A stretch of 64,000 bases of DNA from Paenibacillus sp. MAHUQ-63 (GTDB lineage: Bacteria > Bacillota > Bacilli > Paenibacillales > NBRC-103111), in NCBI RefSeq assembly GCF_028765165.1, contig NZ_JARADB010000003.1, positions 186,001 to 250,000 of the forward strand. Direction: 5' to 3'. Shown piece by piece: positions 8,201-16,608 of this stretch (within the stretch, counting starts at the first letter, position 1; the number at the start of each line of letters is the position of its first letter). A program made the translations under genes and the position numbers. The notes beneath the pieces are model-generated. The model was not told the origin of the DNA. It searched no databases and saw only the letters and a program-made list of their open reading frames with translations.

Positions 8201-10483
8201 GGACGATTTGGCTTTGCGGCCTGCGCGGAGATTGAACTCCAGCAGATTGATTTTCTCCTGCCGCTCCGTTAATAGAACGGATCCGAAATTCATATGGTTC
8301 ACGATGTCGAACAAGCGCTGCTCGATCTGATCCTCCGACAAATGCGCAAGCAGTTGACGCGTAATATTCAGATGCATCTCCGGCAGCTGAGCTTGCTCGA
8401 TCGAACCGTAAACGGCTTCCTGGATGGAATCGTGCACGAACATGAAGCGGATGTCTTGAGCGGCCGAGTTGCCCTGCGAATCATTATAAAATTTATAATC
8501 CGTACCGACCGGAATGATCAAGCCCGTCTGGATGGAAACTTCCAGCTCCTGCAGCACCTCGGCGAATGAGGTCATCGCAATGATGCCGAGCGCCTCCAGA
8601 TCGAAGGTGGCTCCCAAGCATGCCGCTTGCCGCAATAGATATTGCGTTCTGGCCGGCATGCGCTGCAGCTTCTCGGCGAGCAGGAACATGAGATTATCGG
8701 TTATGCGGAGCTTCTGGATTTCATTCATATCCCATATCCAGCGGTTTGCTTCATAGCTGTAAGCGAGCAAATTTTGCTCGTAGAGCGCAGTAAGAAATTG
8801 TTTGACGAAGAACGGATTGCCTCCGGTCTTTTGGAGAATGAGCTGCGCCAGATCGGCAACCTGCCGCTGCTCGGTCTTCAGCGATTCGGCGATGAGCTGC
8901 GTCACGTCGGTCATTTCGAAAGCCTTCAGCGCAATGCGTTCCGAGACGAGCCGCTCCGGCAGCTTGTCAAGCAGCTGCACATGCGTGGTGGACAACCAAT
9001 TCGTATCATATTCGCTCCGGTAAGAGCCGATGAACAGGAAATGCTTCATCTGCGAATCGTTCAGCAGCAGATCGATGAACTGCAGAGACGCCGCATCCGC
9101 CCATTGCAAATCATCGAGGAACAGGACGATCGGTCTTTCCTTGGAGCAGAAGATGAGCAGAAATTGCTGCAGCAAGAAGTGCAGCCGATTCTGCGTTTCC
9201 TGCGGCGGAAGCTGCTTCGCATTGGGCTGCTCCCCGATCAGCAGACTCAGCTCCGGTATCAGATCGGTCAGCACCTTGCCGCTCGTGCCGAGCACCTTGA
9301 GCAATTTCCCGCGATAATCTTCGATCTGCTGATCCTTCTCCGTCAGCAGCTGGCGGACGAGCTGGCGCAGCGCTCTGGACAGCGCATGGTAAGATACATG
9401 CTGTTTGCCAGGCTCGAACCGCCCGGACAAGAACCAGTTGTTATCTTTCATAATCATCTTCATCGTCTCGGCGATGAGAAACGATTTGCCGTATCCCGAC
9501 TCTCCCGTCACCCAGACGGCCTCGAGCGAGCCATGCACGGCGCGCCCGTAGACGTGAAGCAGCCTTTCGGTTTCCTGGGCTCTGCCGTATAACCCCTGGG
9601 GAATTTGAAACATATCCGTCATATCATATAGGCCAATAGGGAAATCGGGATACTCCTGCGGCGCATTCACCATCATGAGGCAATGCTCCAGATCCTGAAT
9701 AATGCCGTAGGCGCTTTGGTAACGGTCCTCCGCATTCTTGGCGAGCAGCTTCATCACAATCTCGGATAGCGGCTTCGGAATATCCATGCGGATCTTGTCC
9801 GGAGGAGTCGGCGTCACGGCAAAATGGCAGTGAATAAGCTCAACCGGATCTTCCGTTTGGAACGGAAGCCTGCCCGTGAGCATTTCGTAGAAGGTCACGC
9901 CGAGCGAATAATAATCGGAACGATAATCGATCATCCGGTTCATGCGCCCCGTCTGCTCGGGAGACATGTAACTGAGCGTACCTTCCAGCATGAGGGGGTC
10001 TATCATTTCTTGACGTTCGCGTGTAAAGGAGGAAATGCTGAAATCCGCCATCTTCATGATCTTTTTATCAGGATTAATGATGATATTGCCCGGTTTAATA
10101 TCTTTATGAATAACATAACGCTGGTGAATATCTCCGACGATCTTGACCAATTGAATAGCTGCCGTCAGAAATGCTTCAAGCGATTGGCGGAACATAGGAA
10201 AATACGCCGACAGCGTATCTCCGTCGAAATCCTCCAGAATGAGCGCGACGCTGTTCTGATATTTGGGCAGCGCCAACGGTTTCACAATCCCGGAAATATC
10301 CAGCATTTTACCGATTTCATATTCACGCTTCAATCGCGCGCTATCTGCTGAAACCGGATAATCCGACCGCAGCGTTTTGATAATCACTTTCTCCATCGTC
10401 GGCTTATGGATGGCCCGGTAGAGCACGGTCCGGTCGCCTTGATAAATCTGTCTGATCAATTCGTATTCCGGCAAAATTAACAT
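5288..10483 (-). CDS. Fused Ser/Thr kinase - AAA ATPase - GAF - sensor histidine kinase
   Basis: 1731 residues. Domains in order: Hanks-type Ser/Thr kinase (about 1-270; HKDIKPGN catalytic loop, DFS in place of DFG, SPEQTGR activation segment); STAND/AAA ATPase (about 290-580; Walker A GESGYGKS, Walker B IVLFLDD); a long alpha-helical TPR-like middle (about 700-1270); a GAF domain (about 1300-1450); and a HisKA plus HATPase module (phospho-His in SNISHDLGTPLTS, N box NIIYNAIKFS, DTGVGIG, GGSGLGLAIAKEI). This order is that of the large predictive multi-sensor kinases common in cyanobacteria. No membrane segment, so a cytoplasmic signal integrator. AGGAGG stands five bases before the ATG. No response regulator is adjacent. 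The gene stands alone between terminators. Input and output are unknown. Confidence 0.92.
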   Translation of the reverse strand: MLILPEYELIRQIYQGDRTVLYRAIHKPTMEKVIIKTLRSDYPVSADSARLKREYEIGKMLDISGIVKPLALPKYQNSVALILEDFDGDTLSAYFPMFRQSLEAFLTAAIQLVKIVGDIHQRYVIHKDIKPGNIIINPDKKIMKMADFSISSFTRERQEMIDPLMLEGTLSYMSPEQTGRMNRMIDYRSDYYSLGVTFYEMLTGRLPFQTEDPVELIHCHFAVTPTPPDKIRMDIPKPLSEIVMKLLAKNAEDRYQSAYGIIQDLEHCLMMVNAPQEYPDFPIGLYDMTDMFQIPQGLYGRAQETERLLHVYGRAVHGSLEAVWVTGESGYGKSFLIAETMKMIMKDNNWFLSGRFEPGKQHVSYHALSRALRQLVRQLLTEKDQQIEDYRGKLLKVLGTSGKVLTDLIPELSLLIGEQPNAKQLPPQETQNRLHFLLQQFLLIFCSKERPIVLFLDDLQWADAASLQFIDLLLNDSQMKHFLFIGSYRSEYDTNWLSTTHVQLLDKLPERLVSERIALKAFEMTDVTQLIAESLKTEQRQVADLAQLILQKTGGNPFFVKQFLTALYEQNLLAYSYEANRWIWDMNEIQKLRITDNLMFLLAEKLQRMPARTQYLLRQAACLGATFDLEALGIIAMTSFAEVLQELEVSIQTGLIIPVGTDYKFYNDSQGNSAAQDIRFMFVHDSIQEAVYGSIEQAQLPEMHLNITRQLLAHLSEDQIEQRLFDIVNHMNFGSVLLTERQEKINLLEFNLRAGRKAKSSNAYRSALQYYNKALELLKQVENQDMAEFSFSIRLEKSEVLYLNGQADEAETSYEQLLQDARTSELKLEVYNLQVILYTNVGKQRKSVEVGLKALAEQGLRIPSEPTGVNIFAAYMNLKAKIGRKNTLQLYDLPIMEDEYRFKLMNLMMSIAIAAYFVNTNLFVLFMLIMTKHALKYGNTPVMAYVYGSYGLILGSGFGDYQLGYQYGQLGARLNERFQSHQFRSKSHFSFGLFVTPWVKPLSVSLEHLKDSFKSGIEDGDLVFAGYALTYQVLAKDFQGVPLPEVQEDLNKHYRILEQTNHHDTLLMLEMLRMVNENLEGKAGNPLILGADEEQEERFIRKLEIHPNQVILHEYKVKKMMLYYLFGQYADALKTGKEAEPMQSVSFGLFHIPENYFYYVLAIAAMYKEAAVHEQKQLAKQVGKMLRKMDKWAAHCPENFSHLVSLMRAEWYRVTGSFQKAEQEYETSIRLAREQGFIQHEAIACELAGKLYRDAGREKIAKTYLIDAYYGYLSWGANAKADELKMRYPNYLTSLKEQQDWSATNISDYSLQALDFMTIMNTSRSLSSEVNLEQLIKRLMEIVTYSSGAERSILVLKEKDSLYVEAEMLAIDGKDSCIVSSVALETREDLPTAVIQFVARTKEGVVLDDAANKGIFTHDPYIRAAEGRSIFCEPILHQGNLVGVFYLENNLIRNAFTSDRLDIIKLLSAQAAISIENARLYNDLESKVKERTNELILMETSRRDLLSNISHDLGTPLTSIQGYVEAILDGVIQEPEEQRKYLSVVHMRIVGIQRLITDLYQLSRMETKQFHFQLAPTSCQTMVRQLFAKYELDCANAGITYTLEMDQTDGEELLLTVDADRIEQVYANIIYNAIKFSPRGGFIHVRVEMKGDPQELVIRVSDTGVGIGEEDLPHIFERFYKVSKSRSTSGGSGLGLAIAKEIVQYHGGQIWAESRLGKGCTISFSLPVHRI

Positions 10484-10571
10484 ACATTCCTCCTAGTAAA
10501 CCTAGCTGCCAAATGCTGTCGCAGACAAGCGCCCCTCCGCTTCCGGGCGCGCATTGCCGGCGGTTATGTAG

Positions 10572-12218
10572 TTAAAACAATTTCCCGTCCCACGGAAGCC
10601 CTTTCTCGAAACGCTTCTTATCGTGGATATGGTATGGCTTGAGCACATCGAGATGCCACAGTTCGAACGTATACATCTCCCAAATTTCACAGCGTTTGGC
10701 CTTCGAACCGTCCCGGTCCAAAATCGCGTTAACCGCACGCCGCGCCGCTTCATTCGCCCCTTCCATCGTAGCCAGATTCGTGTTCGTGCGAACGTAATCG
10801 GCTGCCAGGAACAGATTCGGGATGCCGGTATAAGCTTCGGGACGGTCGTCCCAAGTGCCTACGCGGTTAATAAGCAGCGGCTCCATGTTCGTGTTGGCGC
10901 CGATTGGATTATCGAACTGGATATCAGTATCGAGGAACCAGGAATGGAGCACCTCGTCCTCCAAAATGACGGCGCCGTCGACATTCAAGCTTTTCTTCAT
11001 CTGCGCCCATACTTCTTCCTTGATCTCTTCGGCCGTGCAGAACGTAGCCGGTTTGCCGTACAGAATGCCCGGCGTATCCCAATCGGATATATCAACGGAG
11101 AGAATGCCTTTGACGGTCCCGTCGCCATACTCACTCAAGTGAACATTCGGCCAAAATTGCTTCTGCGAAACGGACGTCAGCGACCATGGCGCATCCAGAT
11201 AGATGACGTGTCCATGCGTTATTGTGACATCTTCTTTCAAATAAAACTGAATGCCGTTCATCCAAGCCACAGAATCGACGAGACGCTGCACGCCTGCAAG
11301 TTTAGGATCGGCTTCCAGCATAGCGTCCGTGATGAATTTGCCCATCACTTCAACCGGGAAGGCCGCAATGTAATAATCGGCTTCAATGTCGTAGGTCTCC
11401 CCGTTTTCCGTAATGGTCGCACCGCGAATGATGCCGTCCGCGCAGTCGATGCTTTCGACTTTGGCTGCCAAGTGATAGTCAACGCCCTTCTCGCGCAAGA
11501 ACGTGAGCCATGGGTTCACCCATTTATCGTTGGTAGGTCCGTTCAGCAAGCGAACGAAGCTGGTGCCCGGCATCGTAATGTCGAGCGTCATCTGTGCGGC
11601 AACGGGACCTACGGTCTGTGTATTGGCGATTTTGGACTGGCAAGCTACGAGCGTTTTGGTGAAGCCGGCGAATATTTTCTGGAAAGCCGGGGACTGCTGC
11701 TCCGCTTCTATAAAGGTCCACCAGTCGATCAGATTGTATTCCTCGCGGATCCGCTCATCGCAGGAAGTCATCACCTGCCACAGCTTGCGCCCGTACTGCT
11801 CCATATCGTCCATCGACAGGCCCAGGTTATTGTCGAACAGATCCCGGATCACGACGAGGAAGTTATCGAGACTGAACTCGATTTTGGCTAACAACGGAAG
11901 CAGCGGAGCTGTGTAGGTCGCGATATCGAGTCTAGTTACTTCCATTAAATTATCATATACGGTGCCATTCTCATAGGGAATATTTTGCAGTGTATCGATG
12001 ACATGCCGGTAAAAGCGCGGGAACAACCGGAAACCATGTTCGCCGGGCAGATCTCTTCGGCCGTCGACGCCGCTGCCCACATAGGGCATGCTTCTTGCTT
12101 TACCTCCGGGAATACTCTTAAACTCGTAAACCGAGACTTCATAGCCTCTCGTAATTAATTCGTGCGCAGCGCTCATGCCTGCGACACCGCCACCTAGAAT
12201 TGCGACTTTTTTCACCAT
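10572..12218 (-). CDS. FAD-dependent oxidoreductase, phytoene desaturase/amine oxidase superfamily
   Basis: 548 residues. N-terminal dinucleotide fold VAILGGGVAGMSAAHELITR with the following acidic strand end (VSVYE), then GGKARS, as in phytoene desaturase-like and hydroxysqualene dehydroxylase-like flavoproteins. A conserved GEHGFRLFPRFYRHVIDTLQ follows, also typical of that group. The C-terminal NLFLAADYVRT is the usual second FAD contact with its Asp. Soluble or membrane-peripheral. No carotenoid or hopanoid gene is next to it, so the substrate is open; desaturation or dehydroxylation of an isoprenoid is only a family-based guess. AAGGGGG precedes the start. Confidence 0.8.
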   Translation of the reverse strand: MVKKVAILGGGVAGMSAAHELITRGYEVSVYEFKSIPGGKARSMPYVGSGVDGRRDLPGEHGFRLFPRFYRHVIDTLQNIPYENGTVYDNLMEVTRLDIATYTAPLLPLLAKIEFSLDNFLVVIRDLFDNNLGLSMDDMEQYGRKLWQVMTSCDERIREEYNLIDWWTFIEAEQQSPAFQKIFAGFTKTLVACQSKIANTQTVGPVAAQMTLDITMPGTSFVRLLNGPTNDKWVNPWLTFLREKGVDYHLAAKVESIDCADGIIRGATITENGETYDIEADYYIAAFPVEVMGKFITDAMLEADPKLAGVQRLVDSVAWMNGIQFYLKEDVTITHGHVIYLDAPWSLTSVSQKQFWPNVHLSEYGDGTVKGILSVDISDWDTPGILYGKPATFCTAEEIKEEVWAQMKKSLNVDGAVILEDEVLHSWFLDTDIQFDNPIGANTNMEPLLINRVGTWDDRPEAYTGIPNLFLAADYVRTNTNLATMEGANEAARRAVNAILDRDGSKAKRCEIWEMYTFELWHLDVLKPYHIHDKKRFEKGLPWDGKLF

Positions 12219-12902
12219 AATTCCCCCTTGAATTGGAGCATATTGTAAAATAATCTGTAAACTATCATATCATTTAGGTCATTTGAATCATAGAGTTTAG
12301 TTCAATAGAAAGAATAAAAACCGCAATTAATATTTATATTACAAATCAACTAGGTCTCAAATCGTTTTTCAAGAATGAATTGCCGCATAAGACAATGAAT
12401 GAAGCCGCTGATCAGAAATCCCAGCACGCTGACTTGTCGAATTATCTCCCTCTAAGACAGTCAAAACTCGCTTCTGAGGGCGGAACCGGTCCGATCTCCG
12501 TGTGGCCGCAGCTTAAAGGATGCATTCCGTACGACATTGGCTGATCCTTTGGACTCAATTAGCACTAACTTGTTCCAAAACGGAGGAAAAAAGTGTACAG
12601 TATAGGCATTGAAATAACTGCTTACCGCCTCAGGGTCCAAGTTCGGCTTGGTTCCCGTTCACCGCTTCACCCATGGAGTGAATTCAAACCTTTACCCATA
12701 TAGAACTAAAGCCACCTGCACGTTCACCCGTTTGCACCGTTCGTCCAGCCCGTTTGTACCAAGTCCGAATGTTTTTGGCAAAATTCTACAAAAAATTCGA
12801 ATTTTTACGTGTTTTTTTAAACCCATATCCCAAAATTCCTATATCACACCGAATCATATATAATAAAGGCAATTCTTAATGATGAGAGAGGGTTGATTTT
12901 CC
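12219..12902. other. 684-base intergenic region, no gene found
   Basis: Divergent promoter region. Its left part is AT-rich and must hold the promoter of the flavoprotein gene. Its right end (TATAAT at 12857) carries the promoter of the PASTA gene. The middle (about 12360-12720) is less AT-rich, has stop codons in all frames, and matches no RNA family or riboswitch I can recognise. Confidence 0.5.
12857..12862 (+). promoter_or_regulatory. Probable -10 box of the PASTA pseudokinase gene
   Basis: TATAAT about 40 bases before the ATG, with only a weak -35 (TTCCTA) 17 bases upstream. Confidence 0.45.
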
Positions 12903-14123
12903 ATGCATAACAAGATGGGGACACGATACATACCGGGAACCCGGATCATCTCATTGCCTCAAGGCGCTCTTCATAATGGAGAAGATACATTTCTGACTCG
13001 CAAAGTGCTTCTGTATCATATAAAGCTTCAGCCTGGGCAAATCGGTGCCGACTATATGCGGACTCTTCACCACAAAGCTGCATTCATTCATGACGGGTTC
13101 CAGCATATTCTCGATACGTCGGTGGAAGAAGATTCCGTCACGATTATTCTGCAAGCCAAGCAAGGATCGCTATTTTCCGGACAGGTGAACCGTCAAAAAT
13201 GGACCTTTCAAGCCGTCGTCGCAATGATCGCCGACTTGGGGGTATCTCTCCTGGACGCACTGGAGGAGCGTATCACAGGCTTCTCCGTAGCCCCGGAGAA
13301 CCTGTGGCTGGACGACCATGGCAAGCTTTCCGTCATCAACTACTGGGATGAAGCGGATGCGCAATCGCAGGGGGCGATCGGTCTATGCCGGTTAATGATA
13401 CAGTTATTTAGCGGGAGTCAGCCCGTGACGGGTGCCTTTGAGGTCATGCACACGCACTTGGAGCGTGCGGTTATTCCAACTGCCACACCAGATCAGAAGG
13501 CAGCCTTGGTGAAGCTTGTGAAGCTCATCTGTCAAGGCCAAGCGTCGCTGTCATCCTTGGTCTTCGGACTGCGCAGCTTGCAGCCGGCGGCCCAAGAACA
13601 TAGCGCGCCAATGCACGCTGTGCACCCTCCCAGGCAGGTGAAGCTGCAGGAGACAGCGCTCCTAGAGGAAGCAGCCGAAGAAGAAGACGAGGAGTCGGAG
13701 GCGTCCGGCTCGACCGGAAGCGCGCTCCGCAAGACCGGCATCGGGGCGGCCGCCGTTCTCGCCGTCGCTGCCGGCGCCTGGATTCTCTGGCCTTCCGCTG
13801 AGCAGGAAGTGCCGGCTTCCGTGCCGCCGGTTCAGACGGCGACGCCGGCGCCGACCACCAGCACGCCGACACCATCGGCTGCCCCAACGAAGCCGGCCGG
13901 GAATGCGAGTAAGGAAGCGGAGCCGATCGTCTTCCCTAATCTCGTCGGTAAGCAGTTGACGGATGCCGAGAAGCAGGCTTTGGAGGTAGGATTGCACTAC
14001 AATTACGTCATCGAAGCGAACGATCTCCCTAAGGGAACCGTCATTAGGCAGGAACCTCAGCCTGGTGCTAACGGGATGCAGGGTGACAACGTGACGTTCT
14101 GGGTGAGCAAGGGCAGTCAATAA
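12903..14123 (+). CDS. Membrane PASTA-domain protein with a pseudokinase-like domain
   Basis: 406 residues. Residues 1-230 look like a worn-down Ser/Thr protein kinase: the region matching HRDIKPEN reads GFSVAPEN (126-133) and the DFG site reads NYW (146-148), so the catalytic Asp, Lys and metal ligand are missing. Then an acidic linker, one transmembrane segment (about 279-298), a Thr/Pro-rich spacer (QTATPAPTTSTPTPSAAPT) and one C-terminal PASTA domain (about 340-405: FPNLVGKQLTDAEKQALEVG). Orientation should place PASTA outside the cell. PASTA domains bind peptidoglycan stem peptides or beta-lactams in PrkC/PknB kinases. The protein may sense the wall and scaffold a partner instead of phosphorylating; this is inference. 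AGAGAGG lies 11 bases before the start. Confidence 0.8.
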   Translation: MHNKMGTRYIPGTRIISLPQGALHNGEDTFLTRKVLLYHIKLQPGQIGADYMRTLHHKAAFIHDGFQHILDTSVEEDSVTIILQAKQGSLFSGQVNRQKWTFQAVVAMIADLGVSLLDALEERITGFSVAPENLWLDDHGKLSVINYWDEADAQSQGAIGLCRLMIQLFSGSQPVTGAFEVMHTHLERAVIPTATPDQKAALVKLVKLICQGQASLSSLVFGLRSLQPAAQEHSAPMHAVHPPRQVKLQETALLEEAAEEEDEESEASGSTGSALRKTGIGAAAVLAVAAGAWILWPSAEQEVPASVPPVQTATPAPTTSTPTPSAAPTKPAGNASKEAEPIVFPNLVGKQLTDAEKQALEVGLHYNYVIEANDLPKGTVIRQEPQPGANGMQGDNVTFWVSKGSQ

Positions 14124-14125
14124 TC

Positions 14126-14163
14126 AAAGGAGCTAAGCGCTTAACGCTTAGCTCCTTTGTTAT
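14126..14163. terminator. Bidirectional terminator
   Basis: AAAGGAGCTAAGCG, loop CTTAA, CGCTTAGCTCCTTT, then TGTTATT. Ends the PASTA gene and, read on the other strand, can also stop the chemoreceptor transcript. Confidence 0.9.
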
Positions 14164-14211
14164 TGGCAGATATTCAGATCAGCCGCCGGGCTATCCCCGG
14201 CAGCACGCCGA

Positions 14212-15981
14212 TCACACCTTAATCTGTTCGATGGACTTCCGCATCACGTCCGTTAAACCGCTCAGCGCATCGGCCGAATCGGCGATTTCCTGCGCTATGC
14301 GAAGCTGCTCGTGCGTCAGTTTATGAATATTCGATGTTCCGTCCGACGAAGATTTGGCAATGTGCGCGATATCCACAACCGATGCAGCCACTTCCTCGGA
14401 GCCGGCCGACATCTGCTCCGTCACGGAGGAAATGTCGTGGACCTGATCGGAGACGAAACGAAACTGCTCTACGATATGGCGGAATAACGCCTCCGCCTTC
14501 GCGGAGAGGTCGGCGCCCGTTCGGATCTCGCTCATTCCCGCTTCCATCGACTCGCCCATTCGTTCGATTTCCAAGTGAATGTTATGCAGCAAGGAAGCGA
14601 TGAGCTTCGCCGATGCCGCCGCATGATCGGCAAGCTTGCGCACTTCGCCGGCGACGACCGCGAAGCCTGCGCCATGCTCGCCGGCCCTCGCCGCTTCGAT
14701 TGAAGCATTCAGCGCCAGCAGCTTCGTCTGCTCCGAAATGTCGGAGATTGCGTTAAGCGCAACGCCGATTTCCTTCGAGTGTCCGCGCAGGGACGCGGCC
14801 CGATGAAGCGCCTCCTCCGTCGTTGCCGTAATCGTCACGAACTGTCCATTCATATTGCGGACGATCTCTTGACCCGCTTCAGCGCTCTCCAGAGCGCTGC
14901 CCGATGCATCGGAGACCGTTAAGGAAGCTTCCGATATCCGCTGAATGGCCGCCGCCATCTCTTCCATCGAGCGCGCGCTCTCATTCGTGCTATATTGCAC
15001 GGTATTCGCACCGTCGGCAACCGCCTTGAGCGAGTCGTTCACGTTCGTATTCATCACCAGCAAGCGGTGAGCCTGCTTGTTGAAGTGCTGCGTCGTCTCA
15101 ACGAACTGATCCGAAGTATGCGCCACATTCGAGACGATCTCCCGCAGCATATCGTTAATATCATGCGCCATCCGCATCATCGCTTTATATACCGCACCGA
15201 TTTCATCGACAGAACGCACCGGATTCGCGACAAGCTGCTCCTTGGCGCGGATGAAGTCGCCTTTCGCGATGCTTTCGGCACCGGCCCCGATCCACTGCAG
15301 CGGCCGCAGCGCCCTGGATACGAACAGCATGACAAGACCGAGTCCCAGCAGCGTCAGCACGAGCATGAGCCCATACACGGGCAGGTTGCTCTTCATGACA
15401 CTTGCGGATATTTGTTCCGTCACACCGGCTTCCGTATCGATGCCAAGAATGGCGATCACTTTGCCCTCGGCATTAGTCACAGGAGAGTAAGTCGATATGT
15501 ACTTTCCGTATTTCGGATCGTCAACGATATCGGAACTCGCCGAGCTTCCCCCCAGCAAAGTATCGATCTCCGTATCGGATATTTCCGTCTCCTCACCGAT
15601 CGGTGAAGCGACATCGGAGTTTCGGGGCTGGCCGTCAATCATAATGAGGGCCTTGCGCTGCTCGTCGAAGCGAACGAGATACACATACAAAGCACCGATT
15701 TGCTTGCGATAAGTATCCAACTCCTGCCTGATACTCCAGTACAGTTCGTTCTCCTGCGGATTCTTCAGGAACTGCTCCAGTCTGGCTGCATCCATCCCCT
15801 TGGTGTAACTCTCTGACAGACGGATCCCATAGCTGGATATCGCCTTCATACCGGCATGTTTGGCGTTTCGGAGCTCCATGGTGATATAACCCGCCGACAA
15901 CACCACAATAACCAGCATCACTGCAGCAACAATTCGCACAACCAAATGTTTCCGTAACCATGTAACGCCTTGCAACATCAT
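14212..15981 (-). CDS. Methyl-accepting chemotaxis protein
   Basis: 589 residues. Transmembrane segment at about 14-33, extracytoplasmic sensor region of about 150 residues (single-Cache-like, with [15 protein letters not shown] and [20 protein letters not shown]), second transmembrane segment (about 198-220), HAMP ([20 protein letters not shown]) and a long coiled-coil signalling domain whose hairpin tip contains [20 protein letters not shown]. It should bind a small ligand outside and control CheA through CheW at the membrane. Ligand unknown. AAGGGGG precedes two consecutive ATG codons. No other chemotaxis gene is in the window. Confidence 0.93.
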   Translation of the reverse strand: MMLQGVTWLRKHLVVRIVAAVMLVIVVLSAGYITMELRNAKHAGMKAISSYGIRLSESYTKGMDAARLEQFLKNPQENELYWSIRQELDTYRKQIGALYVYLVRFDEQRKALIMIDGQPRNSDVASPIGEETEISDTEIDTLLGGSSASSDIVDDPKYGKYISTYSPVTNAEGKVIAILGIDTEAGVTEQISASVMKSNLPVYGLMLVLTLLGLGLVMLFVSRALRPLQWIGAGAESIAKGDFIRAKEQLVANPVRSVDEIGAVYKAMMRMAHDINDMLREIVSNVAHTSDQFVETTQHFNKQAHRLLVMNTNVNDSLKAVADGANTVQYSTNESARSMEEMAAAIQRISEASLTVSDASGSALESAEAGQEIVRNMNGQFVTITATTEEALHRAASLRGHSKEIGVALNAISDISEQTKLLALNASIEAARAGEHGAGFAVVAGEVRKLADHAAASAKLIASLLHNIHLEIERMGESMEAGMSEIRTGADLSAKAEALFRHIVEQFRFVSDQVHDISSVTEQMSAGSEEVAASVVDIAHIAKSSSDGTSNIHKLTHEQLRIAQEIADSADALSGLTDVMRKSIEQIKV

Positions 15982-16081
15982 GACTGCCCCCTTAGTTCCA
16001 CTTCATCTTTCGATTGTTTTCGACACAAGTTGCATTTCCCCTTCTTCCTCCACGAAAAAAATTGGTCCTAAAGTCCCAATG

Positions 16082-16115
16082 AAAAAAAGATGGCCTGGGT
16101 TACTCCCGGCCACCT
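16082..16115 (-). terminator. Terminator of the 56-codon small gene
   Basis: On the minus strand: GGTGGCCGGG, loop AGTAA, CCCAGGCCATC, then seven T. It lies about 40 bases past the small gene's stop and serves no other minus-strand gene before it. Confidence 0.85.
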
Positions 16116-16151
16116 TCTATCTGCTCTATATGAATTACCTCTTACGGTCTA

Positions 16152-16322
16152 TTAACTTTCATTACTCGATTGCCATCGATGGTTGGCTTCAAGGCTATCC
16201 ATCATCTTCTTCATGGAGATTTGAATTTGCTCCTTTGAGGGCAAGGAAAGCGTGTTGTAGGTTTGCTTGACGACATCCGTTAACACCGAATCAAACATAT
16301 ATTCAAACTGTTCGTTATTCAA
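16152..16322 (-). CDS. Small protein of unknown function (56 aa, TTG start)
   Basis: Open frame from TTG with GGAGGG eight bases upstream and a strong terminator downstream, so I take it as a real gene. The product begins (M)LNNEQFEYMFDSVLTDVV and ends SLEANHRWQSSNES; it is hydrophilic, helix-prone, has no signal peptide and only one Trp, at residue 50. It is divergent from the ComP-like kinase gene. No family is recognised. ComX-type pheromone precursors are of similar size with a Trp near the C-terminus, but the sequence is otherwise unlike them and no ComQ is present, so that link is only a possibility. A small regulatory or sporulation-related protein is equally possible. Confidence 0.65.
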   Translation of the reverse strand: MNNEQFEYMFDSVLTDVVKQTYNTLSLPSKEQIQISMKKMMDSLEANHRWQSSNES

Positions 16323-16502
16323 TATGATTTCCCTCCTTATTTACATGATATTGGAAATTCCCCTAATCTCATCATACCGTGAAGCGCCCCGAATATCAGC
16401 GCAAAATTTCGATGCGCAATTGCACCTCCCTCTTTCACGAATGCGCATCTTTTTTTGCGCAAAAATAAAAAAAGATAACAAGTAGATTTCAGAAAAATCT
16501 AA

Positions 16503-16532
16503 TTGCAATCTTTTTGAGAGATTTGGTAAAAT
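16503..16532 (+). promoter_or_regulatory. Promoter of the ComP/ComA-like pair
   Basis: TTGCAA, 18 bases, TAAAAT, about 75 bases before the TTG start of the kinase gene. Matches a sigma-A promoter. Confidence 0.55.
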
Positions 16533-16608
16533 TAAGGAAAGCAGGAAGTGTCTAAACCCATTTTCCTTCGGATCGTTCTTATCAGGCCATGAGAGGAAGT
16601 CATAGCGC

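Noticed and set aside
8642-9592. 316-codon plus-strand open frame
   Set aside because: Antisense shadow inside the 1731-residue kinase gene.
10623-11891. 422-codon plus-strand open frame
   Set aside because: Antisense shadow of the FAD oxidoreductase gene.
12360-12720. Possible riboswitch or structured RNA before the PASTA gene
   Set aside because: I could not fit it to any known riboswitch, T-box or other RNA pattern, and no terminator or anti-terminator pair stands out.
14161-14211. Second terminator GCCGCCGGG-CTAT-CCCCGGC past the chemoreceptor gene
   Set aside because: A GC-rich hairpin exists but no T-run follows on the minus strand; the bidirectional terminator beyond it suffices.
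16411-16456. Plus-strand terminator or small RNA: GATGCGCA ... TGCGCATC then seven T
   Set aside because: Stem and T-run are present but the 23-base loop is long and no plus-strand gene precedes it; it may only be part of the divergent promoter region. Not enough to call an RNA gene.
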